64,000 bases of DNA, taken from Helichrysum umbraculigerum (taxonomy: Eukaryota > Streptophyta > Magnoliopsida > Asterales > Asteraceae). The stretch is taken from contig CATIUR010000005.1 of the NCBI GenBank assembly GCA_949592205.1, positions 85,866,777-85,930,776 of the forward strand. The letters are read 5' to 3'. The number at the start of each line of letters is the position of its first letter. Position 1 is the stretch's first letter. The translations under genes were made by a program, and so were the position numbers. A model generated the notes under the pieces. The model saw nothing but the letters and a program-made list of their open reading frames with translations. It did no database searches and was not told the origin of the DNA. Positions 1 through 9,700 of this stretch are shown here, piece after piece.

Positions 1-302
1 ACGTCGCCCCCCTACGTCGCATAACAATCCAGCGTCGCACCTTGCGTCGCTAAAAACAGAAACTTCACAAACTATTTTTCCACTAAGTGTCGAACTTAAC
101 CGGCAACGAATACTCACATATTATACGATACACGAACTGTACAAACAATTCAAACATACTTGTTTTATCGAAATGTTGATTTCAAACTTTCACCAACGAG
201 TCGTATACATTTTCACAAACAACGAAATACAAACGTAAACATTAAACAAACGATTTGGACATGACTTGGTTGTACGAACACTAGCATGGATGATTAGCTT
301 AG
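1..302 (+). mobile_element. LTR B, left visible part (interrupted by element A)
   Basis: This is the left visible piece of an LTR that continues at 10272 after the insertion of element A. The five bases before A (CTTAG, 298-302) are repeated right after A (10272-10276), so the two pieces were once contiguous. The first 60 bases are a short array of ACGTCGC or GCGTCGC words, the same type of array found inside LTRs A and G. No coding sequence is visible. The true left end of LTR B lies outside the window. Confidence 0.8.
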
Positions 303-513
303 TGTAACACCCGGTCAAAAAAGGCCAATTTTCGCGCCTATTTTAAACTTTAAACAATCGTATTTAGTACGTATTACTTTTAAATAATGGATTATTATTT
401 TAATAAACGTTATTTACACGGGAAATATTAAACTATTCTAGAACATAAGCCGTTTTGTTTAAAACGCATTTTAGCTAGACGAAACTAAATACTTTCGTAT
501 CATTTAAAAATGA

Positions 514-525
514 TATATATAAAAA
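514..525 (+). promoter_or_regulatory. TATA-like core promoter in the A LTR
   Basis: TATATATAAAAA lies about 210 bp into the LTR. Some 200 bp downstream comes a CT-rich stretch followed by CAC, CAT and CAA triplets, typical of plant 5' untranslated leaders. I infer transcription starts near 545-550, which would give R-U5 a length of about 3.3 kb. The same site exists in the 3' LTR at 6928-6939. Confidence 0.5.
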
Positions 526-1097
526 CCAAAATAACTCGTACAACTTAAATTTAAACATTTTATTTTTATAAAATGTTCCGACTCGAAACCATTATTAATT
601 GTACGAATAAATATTACGAAATTAAAAACATTATTTATTTTGCGAACGGGTACGAAAACACGGGTCAAAATACCACGAAACGGGACGAACCGGGCCAACC
701 ACCTCCAATTATTGGAGATGGCCGGCCATCTCTTACTCCCTCCCCATTTCCATTTTTGGAAATCATTTTCACCAACACACCCTTACTCCCTACCCTCACT
801 CTCTCTCTCGGTTCTCACTACACCACCACCGCCGGAACCACCCACCGCCGTCGCCACTAACAACAACAACATCATCAGCAGCATCATCATCCATCCGCAT
901 CATCATCTTCATCACGAATCATCATCATTTCTCCATTTTCGGATTTAAACCGAAAAGGTATGAAAAACCTTCGATCTACACTTGGATTCATGTTTATATC
1001 ACTCTATACACCGTATATTATCATTATATAAGTTTATCATTGACGGATCTGTGATTTTGAGGCTCGATCCGTGATTTTGGGTGAAAACCCGTCGAAC

Positions 1098-1560
1098 AGC
1101 CTTAAGTGTCGCCCACAGACCAAAAACAGTAATAGCGTCACTTAGTGTCGCTATGCCTTTACCGCCTTATAGCGTCACTACTTAAGTGACGCTATCAAAC
1201 ACACACCGTCACTTCTTAAGTGTCGCACCTAGTGCCGCATGAAACCCGAATTATACCGTCACTTGTTTAGTGACGCTATCAACCTTACGATACCGACACT
1301 TCTTGAGTGTCGCTATTCACTGACTGACGCATCTACGCGTCACTTACCAAGTGCCGCATGAAATCCAAATTATACCGTCATTTGATAAGTGACGCACTAT
1401 ACCGACACTCCCTAAGTGACGCTATATGCGTCACTAACCCGATAGCGACACTTCTGAAGTGTCGCTAAAATACTGAATTTTCCAAACTTCTGAGTCACTA
1501 GCCTAGTGACGCTATAAACCCCTCAGTGACGCATGAAGTGTCGCTATTATCAGTTTTTGA
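1098..1560 (+). repeat. Hairpin array 1 of LTR A (AAGTGTCGC / AAGTGACGC type)
   Basis: More than a dozen copies of AGTGTCGC, AGTGACGC, GCGTCACT and GCGACACT stand in facing pairs. Two clear stems are ATAGCGTCACT (1169-1179) with AGTGACGCTAT (1185-1195), and TAGCGACACTT (1443-1453) with AAGTGTCGCTA (1457-1467). The central T-A and A-T swap occurs on both arms, so pairing is kept. Other units (for example 1256-1280 and 1287-1310) are imperfect. A second copy lies in the 3' LTR at 7512-7974. Confidence 0.8.
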
Positions 1561-1884
1561 AATAAAAACTCACTTTTAAAATGTCAAACTTATCCGGAAA
1601 CATATACGCAATTATATACGAATCGAAACGCGTTTAAACGAGGTTATTTATACGAAAAACACTATAATTATATTTTCAAAATATAATTCCAATACGTTAC
1701 GAACGAACCGAACTTTCTTACACACTTTGAAACGTAAACGCGTGTCAAACACACTGAGTACGACTTAACAGATTAAGCAAACGAATTGGATAATTTATGT
1801 CTATATACTTATACGGAACCTCACGTGTTTAGGACACTAGGAGGTCTTCATTTCACACGCGCGTAACTTAAGGGTTGCTAGCTC

Positions 1885-1901
1885 TCCAGGTGAGTTCATA
1901 G
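1885..1901 (+). promoter_or_regulatory. CAG/GTGAGT splice-like site of LTR A
   Basis: CTCCAG/GTGAGTTCATAG reads as a 3' splice site directly followed by a 5' splice site, the arrangement of a recursive (zero-length exon) site. It is followed by CCCCTCC and, 35 bases on, GGGGGAG. The same block stands in LTR B (10380-10393), E (14587-14598, without the AG) and G (60845-60860, minus strand). Its 13-base complement sits at 3542-3554. Splicing is inferred, not shown. Confidence 0.45.
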
Positions 1902-2538
1902 CCCCTCCTTTTTACTGTTTTCACTGATTTTGGGGGAGATACATACTCATGATTTACTTGCTTTTTTATTGGTAAATGAACTTACAACTTACAACTGCTT
2001 TACAAATGTTTGCAAATGACATGTTAAACTCCAACTCCCTTGAGACAACCGTACATACTAGGCAAACTAAGTGTGCCTTAGCTAGACAACAACTAAAATT
2101 TATACAAGTAAAACTATTTAAACACTCGTCACATCGGCGAGGCCTTATCACTAGACTTGGTTAGTTTACTTGTGAAACACAATATGGAGACCATACTCAC
2201 TAGTCGTGACACGACTCATGAAACCAAATGATAGCACACATTATTTACGTACTGTAGGTACTTTTCGACAGCTAAGTGATGTAATGATACACTTAGGCAT
2301 TATATACTACTCAGAATAGCTAGGTGGCGTTCATACGCATCTGGACTTAACATGCTACACCCATCACCTAGGTGGTGATTAGTCACACTTAGATACATTG
2401 TGAACATTAAACGTTACTCACAGGTGTAGATTGTTAGATTGCACCTTCAACATTACCGTAGGGTAATAAACACACATAAATTGAGTGTAGTGTTTATCTG
2501 TAGATAGCTTACACTAATTCATGCATACATAAACTGTT

Positions 2539-3230
2539 AAGCACGTAGTGCTTCATTAACGATAAACAAGCATGTAATGCTTCATCTGATCACACAGTAG
2601 GCATGTTATGCTACTGCCGAGCCTGTAAGGCCATCACTGGGCGCGCTGCGCTACTTCCGGGCACGTTGTGCTACTTCCGGGTTCGTTGAACCACTACTTG
2701 GCACGTTGTGCTACTTACGATTACATGTACATGATGATGTACACACGCTTACACTAACAAGCACGCGGTGCTTCGCTTATATATATATACATATGTACAC
2801 CCCCTGATTACACCATTAAGCACGTAGTGCTTCATTAACGATAAACAAGCATGTAATGCTTCATTGAACATACAGTAGGCATGTTATGCTACTGCAGAGC
2901 CTGTAGGGCCATCACTGGGCGCGTTGCGCTACTTCCGGGCACGTTGTGCTACTTCCGGGCACGTTGTGCTACTTCCGGGCACGTTGTGCTACTTCCGGGT
3001 TCGTTGAACCACTACTTGGCACGTGGTGCTACTACCGATTACCTATACATGTTGATGTATACATACTACTGTCTTACTAAGCACGTGGTGCTTCATATCT
3101 ATGCATACGTATTACGTACATCAGGCACGGAGTGCCTCACTACATTTGAACTTAAGCACAGGTTGCTTCATTGTTTATCTAACAAGCACGTGGTGCTCTT
3201 GAACATAAAGTATGCACGTAGTGCTACTTT
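2539..3230 (+). repeat. Hairpin array 2 of LTR A (GCAC-gtn-GTGC type)
   Basis: About 25 short palindromes have a 3-nt loop, mostly GTA, GTT or GTG. Examples are AAGCAC/GTGCTT (2539-2553), AAGCAT/ATGCTT (2568-2582), GCCT/AGGC (2621-2631), GCGC/GCGC (2641-2651), GGTTC/GAACC (2680-2692), TGTACAT/ATGTACA (2726-2743) and AGGCAC/GTGCCT (3123-3137). The stems differ but stay complementary. A block of about 280 bp is tandemly duplicated (from 2539 and from 2818), and the second copy has extra units of the 20-base spacer-and-stem repeat ending TACTTCCGG. The 3' LTR carries the same array at 8953-9644. Confidence 0.85.
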
Positions 3231-3541
3231 CATTACTTATATACTTGCAGGATAATCTGATGGATTATTGGGACTCGGGATACTTATTAACAAACATCAT
3301 ATGTTGTGGGTCCTACATGGGTAGATGACCTAATTCTAGGAACCCGCACCTCCATGTAAAGACTAGTAGACGATGCATACTAAACCCCTGTATCTAGCTA
3401 AACCCTATGGTTAGGGTAACCTACACCCCGATATATATAACTTTTATAATGTCATTGCAAACTCATTAAATCTAAATACACGGTGGATAACCGCTTTTTA
3501 TGATACGGACGGTATTATCACACGATTTCATATTAAACTCT

Positions 3542-3591
3542 CTGTGAACTCACCAGCTTTATAGCTGACCCGTTTTAGTATGTATTCTCAG
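3542..3591 (+). promoter_or_regulatory. Anti-donor sequence and acceptor-like site of LTR A
   Basis: CTGTGAACTCACC (3542-3554) can pair with GGTGAGTTCATAG at 1889-1901 over 13 bases with one G-U. It is followed 30 bases later by TATTCTCAG/G, a plausible 3' splice site at 3590-3591. LTRs B, E and G have the same order: complement, pyrimidine-rich stretch, then CAG. I infer a long-range stem that brings the two ends of an intron-like segment together or masks the donor. Confidence 0.45.
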
Positions 3592-3860
3592 GTGGCCCGC
3601 AGGATTAGGACCACTGCAAGCTATGCTAGCTCGAGTCGCATGTTTTCAAACTTTGGGACAACACTGCATTTACTTTGTATTTCAATTTATGTAATTGAAA
3701 ATCACTATTAACTTTGTAAACGTTTTATTTGGTAAATGTATAACTATTTTCAACGTCTCATTTAGAGTCGTTCATTATATATCTTTGTGCTTGTGATATT
3801 TGATTTAGTAACACCCGACCCGATCGCTTCCGCAAACCGAAATTTGAGGGTGTTACAGAT

Positions 3861-3873
3861 TGGTATCAGAGCC
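3861..3873 (+). other. Primer-binding site of element A
   Basis: TGGTATCAGAGCC, three bases after the 5' LTR end, is complementary to the 3' end of plant initiator methionine tRNA, the usual primer for minus-strand DNA synthesis in plant LTR retrotransposons. Confidence 0.95.
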
Positions 3874-4391
3874 TAAGGTTATAGTGAACTAGGTTGCATT
3901 TAGTGGGCCTAGACTATGACTGTTAGGCAGTATTCCTTATTAGGTATGACTGGTTCAGTGATTTCATCATACAAGTTTAATTTAACATAGCCTGGCCAGT
4001 TATGTACAATTAAATGAAGATGATGAGAAAGCTGAAAGGGGGTTATACGGAATCAGGAATACGATAGATGACTCTGATTGTTAATTGTTATTGCTAGACA
4101 CCCTAGGCTATTATATGTACTGTAGGTATATATGAATAGGCCTTACGTGTATATTATTCCTACATATCTGTATACATGTAGGTACGATTACATCTGACAT
4201 GATTCCGCTGTAGTACTGATATGTACTCTCGAAGTCGCATATCGCCAGCTTCCAACCTTTGCGACTTGACCTCAAATTTTGACCAGATTAGTCACGACTG
4301 ATTAGTATTGCGAGGGATACTCGTAATGACTAAGTCCACGAATTACTTTCGAACTTACTGACGGCCTGAGGGCTATACTTGTGTAACATAA

Positions 4392-5030
4392 TGGCACGTG
4401 ATGCCACGATTTTAGGGTATGTTGATACCACGATTTGAGCACGTTAGTGCAAACCTCATAGTATGTTAATACTACAAATAATAGCATGTTGATGCTACAC
4501 TCACAGTACATGGGTACTGCAATTACGGTGCCGTGGGCACTACATTACGGCACATGGTGCTGCGTTTCATAGTACTTTTGTACTACAATTTGATTTCATT
4601 ACGGTGCTTCGGGCACTACATTTTAGCACGCTGTGCTACACCCAGGCTCGATGAGCTACTATTCATTATACATGTAGACTTGTTATAGTTGCATGTACGA
4701 CTTACGTATATACATATACACTTACTTAGCTGGGCACGAGGTGCCACACCTGACTTTTACTACGCACGTATACTTGTACGGTTACGTGTACACCATATAT
4801 GTATATATGACTACTCTACTGGACACGAGGTGTCCCACTCGATTACTTTACATATGAACACTCGCCATAAGCGTTTGTACATTCATACGCATACTTGATT
4901 TCCTTACTTGGCAAGAAGTGCCACACCACTACTACTAAGGCATGTGATGCCTCATTCGATGAGTGCAGTCTAATTCATTAGGATTGCATCTATAATACCT
5001 TAGTACTACATTACATAGTCTGTTAGACTA
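4392..5030 (+). repeat. Hairpin array 3 in the untranslated leader of element A
   Basis: At least 17 short stem-loops lie between the primer-binding site and gag. Examples with stem positions: TGGCA/TGCCA (4392-4406), GGTAT/ATACC (4416-4429), TAGTAT/ATACTA (4459-4474), TAGCAT/ATGCTA (4482-4497), CAGTAC/GTACTG (4504-4519), TAGTAC/GTACTA (4570-4585), TAGCAC/GTGCTA (4624-4638), GGCAC/GTGCC (4733-4745), GGACAC/GTGTCC (4821-4835), TGGCA/TGCCA (4909-4923), AGGCAT/ATGCCT (4938-4952) and TAGTCT/AGACTA (5016-5030). Almost every stem has its own sequence and both arms match. The array lies between a donor-like ATTAG/GTATGA (3944) and an acceptor-like CTTTTCTTAAAG (5220) just before the gag start codon. 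Confidence 0.85.
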
Positions 5031-5224
5031 CGATAACAACATGAACCCGATATAAACGAAAACTGTCATATAAATCACATAACGCGGGACGATGTCCGCC
5101 ACACACAAAACTGGAAACCTCAACTTGGATACGGATATAGAATCCTATCTCACACTTATAAAATACTAAGGAAGATCAACTCTATCACGACAACTTACGC
5201 ACATTTGCCTTTTCTTAAAGGAAC

Positions 5225-6235
5225 ATGTCTTCAAGACAGCTGACTTTCGACGAAGCTGAACTCGCCCGATACATTGCTCAAGGAGTGACCGATGCGTTAC
5301 TCTCCCGAAATTTACGAACTGACGGCGATGCCGCACTGAACAACCCACTCCAAACGAGACCCTGCACTTATAAAGAATTTATGAGGTGCAAACCACTACA
5401 TTTCTCGGGAACCGAAGGAGCTATTGGCTTAACTAGGTGGATTGAGAAAATGGAATCCATATTCTGTCTCTGCGAATGCCCTGACGACCGCAAGGTCAGA
5501 CTCTCTACCTGCACTTTTGAGGAAGGTGCACTTACCTGGTGGAACACCCAAGTTCATTCCATGAGCACCGACGTTGCTTACAGGATGCATTGGGAGGAAC
5601 TGAAACAAATGCTCAAGGAAGAGTACTGCCCTAACGAGGAAATACATCGACTCGAGGTGGAACTCTGGAGCCTCACTGTAAAAGGGAATGACATCACCGC
5701 GTACACCACTCGATTCCAACAATTGGCACCTTTATGCCCAAACATAGTAAACTCAGAACCCACGTGTATCAGAAAGTACATTCTAGGACTCCCTGAACCT
5801 ATCCGAGGGAACGTCATCTCATCCGCACCTACAACCATCCGAAAAGCCATACGTTTAGCTCATGAACTAATGGCGATGAAAGCCGACAACGAGTCACACC
5901 CTCGATCTCCTAATCCCAATAGCAAGAGGAAATGGGACGGAAATCCCAGCAATAACCACGAGTTAACCTTAAGAACTGAACCCGTACCACTCAATATAAT
6001 CCAACCCGGAGAAAAGAAATACAAAGGAAATAAACCCTTCTGCCCCAAATGCGAAAGCCATCATACGGGAGCATGTGGCACGCCATGCAATAGGTGCAAA
6101 AGCTATGGGCACCCAACTAAAAACTGCAGAGTCCCTACTACTATCTCAAACCCTAACGGCCCGAAGGTCTGTTTCGAATGCGGAAACCCTGGACACCTCA
6201 AAAGAGACTGCCCGAGACTCTACAACAACGCCTAG
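5225..6235 (+). CDS. gag: Gag polyprotein of element A (336 aa)
   Basis: This is the only protein of element A. Gag forms the cytoplasmic particle that packages retrotransposon RNA. Residues about 45-215 match the Retrotrans_gag region of Ty3/gypsy elements (CxFxGTEGAIGLTRWIEKME, then TFEEGALTWWN near 97-107, then YCPNEEIHRLEVELW near 134-148). The C-terminal part is basic and has two CCHC zinc knuckles: C288-C291-H296-C301 and C316-C319-H324-C329. A further cysteine/histidine pair set at 273-284 has altered spacing. The ATG at 5225 is the first in frame, five bases after an acceptor-like AAAG. The frame is intact and ends at TAG with no pol after it. The remaining 470 bp up to the polypurine tract have no recognisable protease or RT, so I see no sign that a pol was merely frameshifted. 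Confidence 0.93.
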   Translation: MSSRQLTFDEAELARYIAQGVTDALLSRNLRTDGDAALNNPLQTRPCTYKEFMRCKPLHFSGTEGAIGLTRWIEKMESIFCLCECPDDRKVRLSTCTFEEGALTWWNTQVHSMSTDVAYRMHWEELKQMLKEEYCPNEEIHRLEVELWSLTVKGNDITAYTTRFQQLAPLCPNIVNSEPTCIRKYILGLPEPIRGNVISSAPTTIRKAIRLAHELMAMKADNESHPRSPNPNSKRKWDGNPSNNHELTLRTEPVPLNIIQPGEKKYKGNKPFCPKCESHHTGACGTPCNRCKSYGHPTKNCRVPTTISNPNGPKVCFECGNPGHLKRDCPRLYNNA

Positions 6236-6716
6236 CGGGATATCTAAGGTAGGAAGGTTACGTCCTTTCTCAAAAACTTAATTCTTTAACTCTTTAAACA
6301 TCTAGATGTCATCCCTCACACCATTATGGAAAATTCAAACGCTTAAGGCAAAGTTAAGCTTAGAGTTTGCTTTCAGCAGACTAGCTAATTTATTATCCGC
6401 TGGATATTTGGTCCTGATAGGACGATTCATAAAACGGTCACTATGTGACAACTATCTAGTCCTGAATGGACTACGACGTAAACGTTTAACTAGTAACCAC
6501 AAATTAATCATACCTCGAACAAACAACATTGCCCGAACTTAAGTACAATGATAAAACACAACTCAGTCATGGATTGACTGCCTCCAAACTCGATATAGAC
6601 ATTGTATGTCTACTACCTATTTGGCAAATCTCTCGTACGTGCATTGCTCCCCAGACTCCTCGCGACCACGACATCACTTTAAATTTCGGGACGAAATTTT
6701 CTTAACAGGGGGAGAA
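6236..6716 (+). other. Gag 3' flank and polypurine tract of element A
   Basis: The 470 bp after gag contain no recognisable domain. At the right edge the block TTTCGGGACGAAATTT (6684-6699) precedes the polypurine tract AACAGGGGGAGAA (6704-6716), which primes plus-strand synthesis and abuts the 3' LTR. The same arrangement occurs on the minus strand in element D (48366-48410), so the two elements use related ends. Confidence 0.85.
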
Positions 6717-9700
6717 TGTAACACGCGGTCAAAAAAGGCCAATTTTCGCGCCTATTTTAAACTTTAAACAATCGTATTTAGTACGTATTACTTTTAAATA
6801 ATGGATTATTATTTTAATAAACGTTATTTACACGGGAAATATTAAACTATTCTAGAACATAAGCCGTTTTGTTTAAAACGCATTTTAGCTAGACGAAACT
6901 AAATACTTTCGTATCATTTAAAAATGATATATATAAAAACCAAAATAACTCGTACAACTTAAATTTAAACATTTTATTTTTATAAAATGTTCCGACTCGA
7001 AACCATTATTAATTGTACGAATAAATATTACGAAATTAAAAACATTATTTATTTTGCGAACGGGTACGAAAACACGGGTCAAAATACCACGAAACGGGAC
7101 GAACCGGGCCAACCACCTCCAATTATTGGAGATGGCCGGCCATCTCTTACTCCCTCCCCATTTCCATTTTTGGAAATCATTTTCACCAACACACCCTTAC
7201 TCCCTACCCTCACTCTCTCTCTCGGTTCTCACTACACCACCACCGCCGGAACCACCCACCGCCGTCGCCACTAACAACAACAACATCATCAGCAGCATCA
7301 TCATCCATCCGCATCATCATCTTCATCACGAATCATCATCATTTCTCCATTTTCGGATTTAAACCGAAAAGGTATGAAAAACCTTCGATCTACACTTGGA
7401 TTCATGTTTATATCACTCTATACACCGTATATTATCATTATATAAGTTTATCATTGACGGATCTGTGATTTTGAGGCTCGATCCGTGATTTTGGGTGAAA
7501 ACCCGTCGAACAGCCTTAAGTGTCGCCCACAGACCAAAAACAGTAATAGCGTCACTTAGTGTCGCTATGCCTTTACCGCCTTATAGCGTCACTACTTAAG
7601 TGACGCTATCAAACACACACCGTCACTTCTTAAGTGTCGCACCTAGTGCCGCATGAAACCCGAATTATACCGTCACTTGTTTAGTGACGCTATCAACCTT
7701 ACGATACCGACACTTCTTGAGTGTCGCTATTCACTGACTGACGCATCTACGCGTCACTTACCAAGTGCCGCATGAAATCCAAATTATACCGTCATTTGAT
7801 AAGTGACGCACTATACCGACACTCCCTAAGTGACGCTATATGCGTCACTAACCCGATAGCGACACTTCTGAAGTGTCGCTAAAATACTGAATTTTCCAAA
7901 CTTCTGAGTCACTAGCCTAGTGACGCTATAAACCCCTCAGTGACGCATGAAGTGTCGCTATTATCAGTTTTTGAAATAAAAACTCACTTTTAAAATGTCA
8001 AACTTATCCGGAAACATATACGCAATTATATACGAATCGAAACGCGTTTAAACGAGGTTATTTATACGAAAAACACTATAATTATATTTTCAAAATATAA
8101 TTCCAATACGTTACGAACGAACCGAACTTTCTTACACACTTTGAAACGTAAACGCGTGTCAAACACACTGAGTACGACTTAACAGATTAAGCAAACGAAT
8201 TGGATAATTTATGTCTATATACTTATACGGAACCTCACGTGTTTAGGACACTAGGAGGTCTTCATTTCACACGCGCGTAACTTAAGGGTTGCTAGCTCTC
8301 CAGGTGAGTTCATAGCCCCTCCTTTTTACTGTTTTCACTGATTTTGGGGGAGATACATACTCATGATTTACTTGCTTTTTTATTGGTAAATGAACTTACA
8401 ACTTACAACTGCTTTACAAATGTTTGCAAATGACATGTTAAACTCCAACTCCCTTGAGACAACCGTACATACTAGGCAAACTAAGTGTGCCTTAGCTAGA
8501 CAACAACTAAAATTTATACAAGTAAAACTATTTAAACACTCGTCACATCGGCGAGGCCTTATCACTAGACTTGGTTAGTTTACTTGTGAAACACAATATG
8601 GAGACCATACTCACTAGTCGTGACACGACTCATGAAACCAAATGATAGCACACATTATTTACGTACTGTAGGTACTTTTCGACAGCTAAGTGATGTAATG
8701 ATACACTTAGGCATTATATACTACTCAGAATAGCTAGGTGGCGTTCATACGCATCTGGACTTAACATGCTACACCCATCACCTAGGTGGTGATTAGTCAC
8801 ACTTAGATACATTGTGAACATTAAACGTTACTCACAGGTGTAGATTGTTAGATTGCACCTTCAACATTACCGTAGGGTAATAAACACACATAAATTGAGT
8901 GTAGTGTTTATCTGTAGATAGCTTACACTAATTCATGCATACATAAACTGTTAAGCACGTAGTGCTTCATTAACGATAAACAAGCATGTAATGCTTCATC
9001 TGATCACACAGTAGGCATGTTATGCTACTGCCGAGCCTGTAAGGCCATCACTGGGCGCGCTGCGCTACTTCCGGGCACGTTGTGCTACTTCCGGGTTCGT
9101 TGAACCACTACTTGGCACGTTGTGCTACTTACGATTACATGTACATGATGATGTACACACGCTTACACTAACAAGCACGCGGTGCTTCGCTTATATATAT
9201 ATACATATGTACACCCCCTGATTACACCATTAAGCACGTAGTGCTTCATTAACGATAAACAAGCATGTAATGCTTCATTGAACATACAGTAGGCATGTTA
9301 TGCTACTGCAGAGCCTGTAGGGCCATCACTGGGCGCGTTGCGCTACTTCCGGGCACGTTGTGCTACTTCCGGGCACGTTGTGCTACTTCCGGGCACGTTG
9401 TGCTACTTCCGGGTTCGTTGAACCACTACTTGGCACGTGGTGCTACTACCGATTACCTATACATGTTGATGTATACATACTACTGTCTTACTAAGCACGT
9501 GGTGCTTCATATCTATGCATACGTATTACGTACATCAGGCACGGAGTGCCTCACTACATTTGAACTTAAGCACAGGTTGCTTCATTGTTTATCTAACAAG
9601 CACGTGGTGCTCTTGAACATAAAGTATGCACGTAGTGCTACTTTCATTACTTATATACTTGCAGGATAATCTGATGGATTATTGGGACTCGGGATACTTA

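Larger units (their letters stand above)
303..3857 (+). repeat. 5' LTR of element A
   Basis: The 3555-bp LTR runs from TGTAACACCC to GGGTGTTACA. In order it holds a TATA-like promoter (514-525), a CT- and CAN-rich stretch like a plant 5' UTR (about 720-950), a donor-like AAAAG/GTATGA (about 957), hairpin array 1 (1098-1560), a CAG/GTGAGT site (1887-1895), hairpin array 2 (2539-3230), a 13-base complement of that site (3542-3554) and an acceptor-like TTCTCAG (3585-3591). It then ends with the TTCCGC...AAATTTGAGGG terminal block that also ends LTRs B and G. Short ORFs inside it are not convincing genes. Confidence 0.93.

Noticed and set aside
640..948. 102-codon ORF and overlapping 95-codon ORF in LTR A (copies at 6987-7362)
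   Set aside because: CT-rich, CAN-rich leader sequence yields proline, histidine and serine runs. No domain, and it lies just after the inferred start of transcription.
2881..3255. 124-codon ORF in LTR A (repeated at 9295-9669)
   Set aside because: It runs through the hairpin array. The repeated residues come from the 20-base DNA repeat, and the ORF has no domain or coding context.
6306..6542. 78-codon ORF after gag of element A as a pol remnant
   Set aside because: No protease, RT or integrase motif can be read in any frame of 6236-6703.
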